A stretch of 64,000 bases of DNA from Siminovitchia sediminis (GTDB taxonomy: Bacteria > Bacillota > Bacilli > Bacillales > Bacillaceae_C), in contig NZ_JBHUEO010000044.1 of the NCBI RefSeq assembly GCF_042680885.1, positions 4,659 through 68,658 on the forward strand, in the 5' to 3' direction. The position numbers and the translations under genes are program-made. Shown here piece by piece: positions 59,142 through 64,000 of this stretch (its first letter is position 1; each line of letters opens with the position of its first letter). The notes beneath the pieces are model-generated. The model worked only from the letters and a program-made list of their open reading frames with translations, was not told the origin of the DNA and ran no database searches.

Positions 59142-59164
59142 ACATACATATAAAATGCATCTTT
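59142..59164. promoter_or_regulatory. NsrR-like box near nsrR
   Basis: The sequence AACATACATATAAAATGCAT followed by CTT is an imperfect palindrome of the AAGATGTATTT/AAATACATCTT type known for NsrR. It is weaker than the box at hmp. Confidence 0.5.
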
Positions 59165-59255
59165 TGTGACCAAATTGCGACGGGATTTTGTCAGCTTTTT
59201 TACACATCATCAAAAGGGATTGTGGGGCAGGGGAAAGATGCCTTAAAGTAAAGTT

Positions 59256-59280
59256 AAAGATAGATTTTAAATACATCTTT
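59256..59280 (+). promoter_or_regulatory. NsrR box at hmp
   Basis: Half-sites AAAGATAGATTT and AAATACATCTTT flank a single T; the 12-1-12 palindrome has only two mismatches and fits the Bacillus NsrR consensus. It lies directly before the hmp ribosome site, where binding would block transcription. Confidence 0.75.
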
Positions 59281-59296
59281 AAAAAGGAGAATGAAA

Positions 59297-60505
59297 ATGG
59301 CACTTTCACAAAAAACAATTGATACAGTCAAAGCAACTGTACCCGCTTTGGAGAAACATGGTGTTACCATTACTACAGTGTTCTACAAAAACATGTTTAA
59401 TAATCATCCCGAACTGCTGAATATTTTTAATCATGCCAACCAGTCGCAGGGACGCCAGCAAACCGCTTTGGCAAATATGGTGTTGGCAGCAGCCAAAAAC
59501 ATCGATCAATTGGAAAGTGTTCTCCCTGCGGTCATTCCGGTGGCACATAAGCACCGCGGACTGGGGGTTAGGCCTGAACATTACCCGATCGTCGGAAAGC
59601 ATTTATTGGAAGCGATAAAAGAAGTACTCGGTGATGCAGCCACAGACGAAATCATCGATTCCTGGGCAGAAGCATACGGTGTGATTGCCCAAGTATTTAT
59701 TGACATTGAAGACAACATGTATAAGTCAGCCAAAGAACAGGAGGGCGGATGGAAAGACTTTAAAGAATTAGAAGTTATTGACAAGGTGAAAGAAAGTGAG
59801 ACCATTACTTCCTTTTACTTTAAAGCAAAGGACGGTCAGCCGCTTCCGGAATACAAACCAGGTCAATATATAACCATTAGAGTCCGAGTTCCCGGTGAGA
59901 ATTATACACTGAACCGCCAATATAGCTTATCCTGCGCGCCAGGAAACCAATATTACAGAATTTCTGTAAAAAGAGAACCACAAGGGAAAGTGTCCAATTA
60001 TCTTCATGACCAAGTACAAGTTGGGGATACCATTGAAGCAAGTGCACCGGCAGGAGATTTCACTCTAAACATGGAAGAGACTTCCCCTATAGCTCTCATC
60101 AGCGGGGGAGTCGGATTGACTCCATTGGTGAGTATGCTGGAAACTATGGTCCAACATAGATCCGAGCGTAACGTTACCTTTATCCATTCAGCCAGACATG
60201 AAGGAGTACATGCCTTCAGTGAAGAAGCATTGGAAATCGCTGGAAAGCTCGATCATGGAAGCTGCTATTACGGATATCAGGAACCGAAGAACAAAGAAGG
60301 TAATCATCACTTTACAGGCTATATTACAAAAGAATTCTTGGAAGATAAACTTACTGAAGATACGGTTTGTTATGTATGCGGCCCAGTGCCTTTCATGAAA
60401 GCAGTAGTAACTATTTTACAAGGGCTCGGCTTGCCTGATGAAAACATCCGTTATGAATTTTTCGGACCGGCGATGGCCATGGAAAAGGTAAAAGAAGCAG
60501 TATAA
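59297..60505 (+). CDS. hmp: Flavohemoprotein (nitric oxide dioxygenase)
   Basis: Hmp oxidises NO to nitrate using O2 and NAD(P)H. The 402-residue protein has an N-terminal globin domain (VFYKNMFNNHPELLNIFN; proximal His in HKHRGLGVRPEHYPIVGK), an FAD domain (RQYSLSCAPGNQYYRISVKR, seen as NRQYSLS) and an NAD domain (LISGGVGLTPLVSML, CYVCGPVPFM). The ATG at 59297 is 7 bp after AAGGAG; an in-frame ATG at 59291 is too close. It is under NsrR control by context. Confidence 0.96.
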   Translation: MALSQKTIDTVKATVPALEKHGVTITTVFYKNMFNNHPELLNIFNHANQSQGRQQTALANMVLAAAKNIDQLESVLPAVIPVAHKHRGLGVRPEHYPIVGKHLLEAIKEVLGDAATDEIIDSWAEAYGVIAQVFIDIEDNMYKSAKEQEGGWKDFKELEVIDKVKESETITSFYFKAKDGQPLPEYKPGQYITIRVRVPGENYTLNRQYSLSCAPGNQYYRISVKREPQGKVSNYLHDQVQVGDTIEASAPAGDFTLNMEETSPIALISGGVGLTPLVSMLETMVQHRSERNVTFIHSARHEGVHAFSEEALEIAGKLDHGSCYYGYQEPKNKEGNHHFTGYITKEFLEDKLTEDTVCYVCGPVPFMKAVVTILQGLGLPDENIRYEFFGPAMAMEKVKEAV

Positions 60506-60521
60506 CCTTTTCGGCTTAAAG

Positions 60522-60572
60522 AAAAAATTGCGCAAGTCACCAGCCGGGGGAGCTGTGTGTCTTGCGCATTTC
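60522..60572. terminator. Bidirectional terminator between hmp and znuA
   Basis: TTGCGCAAG and CTTGCGCA form the main stem with a long GC-rich loop. The A-run on the left gives TTTTTT on the minus strand (for znuA); the plus-strand run TTTCTTATT is weaker. Confidence 0.75.
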
Positions 60573-61520
60573 TTATTGTAAAGCTTTTTTCAGTGTATCA
60601 ATATTTTTTTCCATAATGCTAAAATAGTCTTCGCGGTTTTGTTTATCTTCTTCTGTGATGTATTCCAGGTTGTGCAAGGTGAGGGCATCTGTCCCTGTTT
60701 CTTTTTGTATGGTTTCTGCCACTTTTGTTTTGGGATTCTGATCATAAATTAAGTACTGGATTTGACGGTCTTTCACCGTTTCGATGATATGCTGCAGCTG
60801 TTTTTGAGAAGGTTCATTTTCAGAACTCAAGCCCGTAATGCTGATTTGTTTTATACCGTATCGATGTTCCCAGTACCCGTAGGCGGCGTGGGAAACAAGT
60901 ATTTCTTTTCGGCTGGCTGAATCGACGACTGCGCGGAATTGCGTATCCAGCTGTTCCAGTCGTGTTTTCAGTTCTTTAAAGTTATGTTCAAATTCACTTT
61001 GGGCGGAAGGCTTTTCTTCTATCAGTGCATTTTTAATATGATCTGCCATCATAATGGCTTTTTCCGGATCTATCCAAATATGCGGATCCAAATCATGATG
61101 GTGGTGTTCATTACTGCTTTCATGACCATGTTCTTCCCCATCTTTGCCGGCCAATAATTCAATTTCTTCGGAAACCTCCACCTTTACGACATTTTCGTCT
61201 TTTAATGTGTTGTCTATTTTCTCAATAAAAGATTCCAGGCCTGCTCCGTTATACATTAATAAATCTGCTTCAGCAATGCTCATCATTTTTTTGACCGATG
61301 GTTCATATGTATGGGCATCAGCTCCGGGCGGGTAAACGCTTTGCACTTCTACATGATTTCCGCCAATTTTTTTTGCAAAGTCTTCGATAGGAAATATGGT
61401 AGTGTAGACCGTTAATTTTTCATTATTGTCCTCTTGATCTGAAACTGTCCCTCCATTGCATCCGGCAAAAAGCAGGGCGGATAAAATAAGTAACAATGGG
61501 GTGATAAATGTACCTTTCAT
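60573..61520 (-). CDS. znuA: Zinc-binding lipoprotein of an ABC importer
   Basis: ZnuA/AdcA-type lipoprotein that captures zinc for an ABC importer. The 315-residue protein has a lipobox LFAGC, the cluster A-1 fold (LTVYTTIFPIEDFAKKIGG; ligand His in YPPGADAHTYEPS), a His-rich loop (HGHESSNEHHHHDLD), ligand HIWIDPEKA and SHAAYGYW, and IYDQNPKTKVAETI near the end. The start at 61520 follows AAAGGGATG; the longer frame is unsupported. No permease or ATPase gene is adjacent, so its partners lie elsewhere. A perfect Zur box lies upstream. Confidence 0.92.
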   Translation of the reverse strand: MKGTFITPLLLILSALLFAGCNGGTVSDQEDNNEKLTVYTTIFPIEDFAKKIGGNHVEVQSVYPPGADAHTYEPSVKKMMSIAEADLLMYNGAGLESFIEKIDNTLKDENVVKVEVSEEIELLAGKDGEEHGHESSNEHHHHDLDPHIWIDPEKAIMMADHIKNALIEEKPSAQSEFEHNFKELKTRLEQLDTQFRAVVDSASRKEILVSHAAYGYWEHRYGIKQISITGLSSENEPSQKQLQHIIETVKDRQIQYLIYDQNPKTKVAETIQKETGTDALTLHNLEYITEEDKQNREDYFSIMEKNIDTLKKALQ

Positions 61521-61568
61521 TCCGTCATCCCTTTCATGTTTTGAAAGTGTCTGCATTGCACATCCTAT

Positions 61569-61589
61569 AAATCGTAATGATTACGATTT
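61569..61589 (-). promoter_or_regulatory. Zur box
   Basis: A perfect 10-1-10 palindrome, AAATCGTAAT-G-ATTACGATTT, equal to the Zur consensus of Bacillus. It lies just downstream of the -10 of the znuA promoter, so Zur with zinc would block transcription. Confidence 0.93.
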
Positions 61590-61591
61590 GA

Positions 61592-61620
61592 ATTATATTA
61601 TAAATCAAAATAGAGGGCAA
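61592..61620 (-). promoter_or_regulatory. Promoter of znuA
   Basis: On the minus strand TTGCCC and a perfect TATAAT are spaced 17 bp apart; the Zur box begins 2 bp beyond the -10. Confidence 0.75.
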
Positions 61621-61750
61621 GAACCAATTTACACAGGGAAAGGGCGAAGTTTATGTATCCGGTCTGCAATTGTAATAAGATAAAGAGAAGATTTTATATA
61701 TAAATCAATGATTGGGAAAGCTAATGTCCGGCGCATAAAGGAGGATATAG

Positions 61751-62128
61751 ATGGATAAATTTTTTTACCTCGCTGAAGACCGAATTCGCAAAGCAAATGA
61801 AAGAGGAGAGTTCGATAACCTACCCGGAAAAGGAAAACCGCTGCCTCCAGACAAGTTGGAGGGCATACCGCCTGATTTAAGGATGGCCTATCGCTTAATG
61901 CAAAATGCCGGATTTTCTCCTGAGGAAATGGATGCAAAAAAGGAATTAATGACGATTGAGGACCTCATCCGCCATTCTGAAGACGAATTGGAAGCTGAAA
62001 AGTTGAGGAAGGAACTAAATGAGAAATTACTGAAATATAATAGCATGCTTTCTAAAAGGGGAATAAAGACAAACTCTGCTTTGTTTAAGCGTTATGAACA
62101 TAAAATAGAAAAGAAATTCTTTGAATAG
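61751..62128 (+). CDS. DUF1992 protein (DnaJ-homologue subfamily C28-like)
   Basis: A 125-residue protein with the DUF1992 core: DRIRKANERGEFDNLPGKGK, PLPPDKLEGIPPDLRMAYRL, MQNAGFSPEE, ending in a coiled-coil-like helix (ELEAEKLRKELNEKLLKYNS). Family members are sometimes called DnaJ homologue subfamily C28, although no J domain is present. Function unknown. AAAGGAGG lies 7 bp before the ATG. Monocistronic, 120 bp before motA. Confidence 0.88.
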   Translation: MDKFFYLAEDRIRKANERGEFDNLPGKGKPLPPDKLEGIPPDLRMAYRLMQNAGFSPEEMDAKKELMTIEDLIRHSEDELEAEKLRKELNEKLLKYNSMLSKRGIKTNSALFKRYEHKIEKKFFE

Positions 62129-62247
62129 ACTTTATAAGCCAATGGTCCCGGCCGCCATTGTATCTGAAAAACATTCCCTGATACTTAAAATATTCCAGCT
62201 TCTGCCGATATTATAGATAAGACAGATTATAGCATAGGGTGAAGCAA

Positions 62248-63054
62248 ATGGATAAAACATCGTTAATAGGCGTAGTTCTTGGAATTGCCGCAGTTGGGGC
62301 GGGGATGGTATTAAAAGGTGTAAGCCTCTCGGCCCTGTTAAATCCGGCTGCCATATTGGTTATTATTGTCGGTACAGCTGCGAGTGTCATTATTGCTTTT
62401 CCATCTTCTGAAATCAAGAGAGTCCCCAAACTGTTCGGAATTATCTTTACAGAAAAAAATATGCCCACACCGAAGGAACTCATTGTTCTTTTTTCTGAAA
62501 TGGCACAACTTGCCAGAAGAGAAGGATTATTGGCTCTGGAAGCCGAGATGGAAAAAATTGATGAACCTTTTTTAAAGCAGGGGCTTTTAATGGCGGTTGA
62601 CGGACAGAGCGCCGATTACATACGCGAAGTACTCCATGATGAAATTGATGCAATGGAGGAACGCCATGCGGCCGGTGCCCAAATATTTACTCAGGCCGGA
62701 ACGTATGCACCGACGCTGGGTGTTCTGGGAGCAGTAATTGGATTAATTGCAGCTTTGGCGAATATGGATAATACAGATGAACTGGGCAGTGCCATTTCAG
62801 CTGCATTTGTTGCTACACTTTTTGGCATATTTACTGGTTATGTGTTGTGGCATCCATTTGCAAATAAATTAAAGAGAAAATCCAATGAAGAAGTCAGGTT
62901 AAAAGAAATGATGGTTGAAGGAATCCTATCCATTCTTGAAGGAGAAGCTCCGAGAATGATCGAACAAAAACTTTCCTCCTATCTCCCGAAAGCCCAGCGT
63001 AAAGAATTGGAAAGTGAAAGTGAAAGTGAAGTGGCGTCCAATGTCCAGGCGTAG
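62248..63054 (+). CDS. motA: Flagellar stator protein MotA
   Basis: MotA forms the proton channel of the flagellar stator with MotB. The 268-residue protein starts MDKTSLIGVVLGIAAVGAGM and has four membrane segments; AQLARREGLLALEAEME, AMEERHAAGAQIFTQAGTYA and PTLGVLGAVIGLIAALANMD are MotA hallmarks with the channel prolines. It is closer to B. subtilis MotA than to the Na-driven MotP. ATG 62248 follows GGGTGAAG; the GTG at 62239 lies within that site. It overlaps motB by 14 nt. Confidence 0.94.
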   Translation: MDKTSLIGVVLGIAAVGAGMVLKGVSLSALLNPAAILVIIVGTAASVIIAFPSSEIKRVPKLFGIIFTEKNMPTPKELIVLFSEMAQLARREGLLALEAEMEKIDEPFLKQGLLMAVDGQSADYIREVLHDEIDAMEERHAAGAQIFTQAGTYAPTLGVLGAVIGLIAALANMDNTDELGSAISAAFVATLFGIFTGYVLWHPFANKLKRKSNEEVRLKEMMVEGILSILEGEAPRMIEQKLSSYLPKAQRKELESESESEVASNVQA

Positions 63055-63805
63055 ACGTAAAAGGCAAAATCAAGAAGAACATGGTGAATCGTGGCTGCTT
63101 CCATATGCTGATTTAATGACATTACTTCTTGCGCTATTTATTGTATTATTTGCTGCAAGTTCTGTGGATGCCCAAAAATTCCAGGCCATTTCCAGAGTGT
63201 TCAGCGGCATCTTTATCGGGGGCGATGGTCCTGTGGAATTTGATTCACCGATAGAGATCAAAGAAAAATTAGATGATAAGGAGCAAGTGGAAACTGATCC
63301 GACAGAACATTTCACGGAGGAATTGGCTGATTTGAAAATTCTGGAGGCCATCCAGGAAAAAGTAGATCAGTATATTCAGGAAAAGCAGTATGAAGATAAG
63401 TTCTCCACCGCATTAACATCTGAAGGATTACTGATCACCATTAACGACAGCGTGCTTTTCCAATCGGGGAGCGCTGAAGTGAGGGAAGAAGATAAGAAAA
63501 CAGCAAGAGAGCTTGCTGAATTGCTGGAGATGGAAGTTCCGAGAAGTGTCATCATCAGCGGGCATACAGATGATGTACCGATTAAGAACTCCGAATACGC
63601 ATCTAACTGGGAACTCAGTGTTATGAGGGCAGTCAACTTTATGAAACTGCTATTGGAAAACGGGAACCTTGATCCCCGATTATTCAGCGCAAAAGGCTTT
63701 GGAGAATTTAAGCCTGTAGCAGACAACAGTACAGCTGAAGGACGGGAAGCCAACAGGCGGGTGGAGGTTCTTATAGAACCATTTAACTCCGAAGATGGGA
63801 ATTAA
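63041..63805 (+). CDS. motB: Flagellar stator protein MotB
   Basis: MotB anchors the stator to peptidoglycan. The 254-residue protein has one membrane segment with the proton-carrying Asp in SWLLPYADLMTLLLALFIVL, a plug/linker region, then an OmpA-like domain with ISGHTDDVPIKNSEYASNWE and ANRRVEVLIEP. The start at 63041 (MSRRRRKRQ) fits other MotB and overlaps motA; the longer frame from 63014 adds a basic stretch without ribosome site. End of the motAB operon. Confidence 0.94.
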   Translation: MSRRRRKRQNQEEHGESWLLPYADLMTLLLALFIVLFAASSVDAQKFQAISRVFSGIFIGGDGPVEFDSPIEIKEKLDDKEQVETDPTEHFTEELADLKILEAIQEKVDQYIQEKQYEDKFSTALTSEGLLITINDSVLFQSGSAEVREEDKKTARELAELLEMEVPRSVIISGHTDDVPIKNSEYASNWELSVMRAVNFMKLLLENGNLDPRLFSAKGFGEFKPVADNSTAEGREANRRVEVLIEPFNSEDGN

Positions 63806-63878
63806 CTTTACATAAGCATCAAGATGTTTGAGCAGAGTATTTCTCGGGAAATGCAAAGTTTCATTAATCATTGGAAAA

Positions 63879-63898
63879 GGGGCTGTCTAAATAGCCCC
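63879..63898 (+). terminator. Small hairpin after motAB
   Basis: GGGGCT and AGCCCC around an 8-nt loop, followed by TAAAATAAAT rather than a T-run. It may be a weak terminator. Confidence 0.5.
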
Positions 63899-63905
63899 TA
63901 AAATA

Positions 63906-63948
63906 AATCAGGAGGAGAAAACCGAATCGTTTTTCTCCTCCTGATTTT
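63906..63948. terminator. Strong bidirectional terminator downstream of motAB
   Basis: AATCAGGAGGAGAAAA pairs with TTTTCTCCTCCTGATT around a 9-nt loop; TTTT follows on the plus strand and AT-rich sequence on the other. Confidence 0.85.
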
Positions 63949-64000
63949 GCATTTGTGGGCTTTTTTCCTAAAAGCAGCTGGCGGATGCCCGCCACTTTCA

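Overview
The window comes from the chromosome of a low-GC, spore-forming Firmicute of the Bacillaceae type. The evidence is Bacillus-like gene content (MreBH, HisZ, NsrR/Hmp, MotAB, QueF, a YtrA-type GntR operon, a YerD-like protein, DUF4025- and FbpA-like small proteins), strong AGGAGG ribosome sites, frequent GTG/TTG starts, T-box and preQ1-I riboswitches and many hairpin-plus-T terminators. The genus cannot be named from sequence alone.

Layout. 1-4.6 kb: end of a D-2-hydroxyacid dehydrogenase, an RsbR-like STAS protein, a Bacillaceae intergenic repeat, queT, two small genes and a HAD phosphatase. 4.6-7.7 kb (minus): a class V aminotransferase and serA behind a T-box leader with a probable serine specifier. 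7.9-14.2 kb: a large TPR protein with a degenerate GTPase domain, mgsA, a second FtsH-like protease and a FixH/YtkA-like lipoprotein. 14.2-20.7 kb: tRNA-Ser(CGA), an unusual tRNA-Arg(CCU), hom-thrC-thrB, an alpha/beta hydrolase, a 3-methyladenine glycosylase and an AhpD-like protein. 21.1-24.9 kb: a five-gene Ytr-type ABC operon with a palindromic operator over its promoter. 25.1-30.8 kb: oppABCDF, ending in a large hairpin and a 20-bp tandem array. 31.1-37.9 kb: hisZGDCBAFI. 37.9-39.4 kb: decayed sequence with a PepSY-like pseudogene. 39.4-46.3 kb: amidase, YerD-like protein, DEAD-box helicase, endonuclease I with a small partner, GTPase. 46.8-51.1 kb: pabB, pabC and a cluster of very small genes. 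51.2-57.3 kb: tRNA-Arg(CCU), an Arg/Asp-repeat protein, beta-carbonic anhydrase, queF under a preQ1 riboswitch, mreBH, thioesterase and a truncated group II intron. 57.3-64 kb: M29 aminopeptidase, nsrR/hmp, znuA under a perfect Zur box, a DUF1992 protein and motAB.

Most of the region is housekeeping: amino-acid synthesis (Ser, Thr, His), folate precursors, peptide import, queuosine, NO and zinc homeostasis, cell shape and motility. Two biosynthetic operons each lack their glutamine-amidotransferase subunit gene: hisH is absent between hisB and hisA, and pabA between pabB and pabC. The other less ordinary items are the TPR/degenerate-GTPase protein, the signal-less endonuclease I with an overlapping partner gene, the divergent tRNA-Arg, the hairpin-coupled tandem repeat, and a set of genes of about 50 codons, one of which has no canonical start codon. 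I found no CRISPR array, no intact transposase or integrase, and no clearly recognisable defence island.
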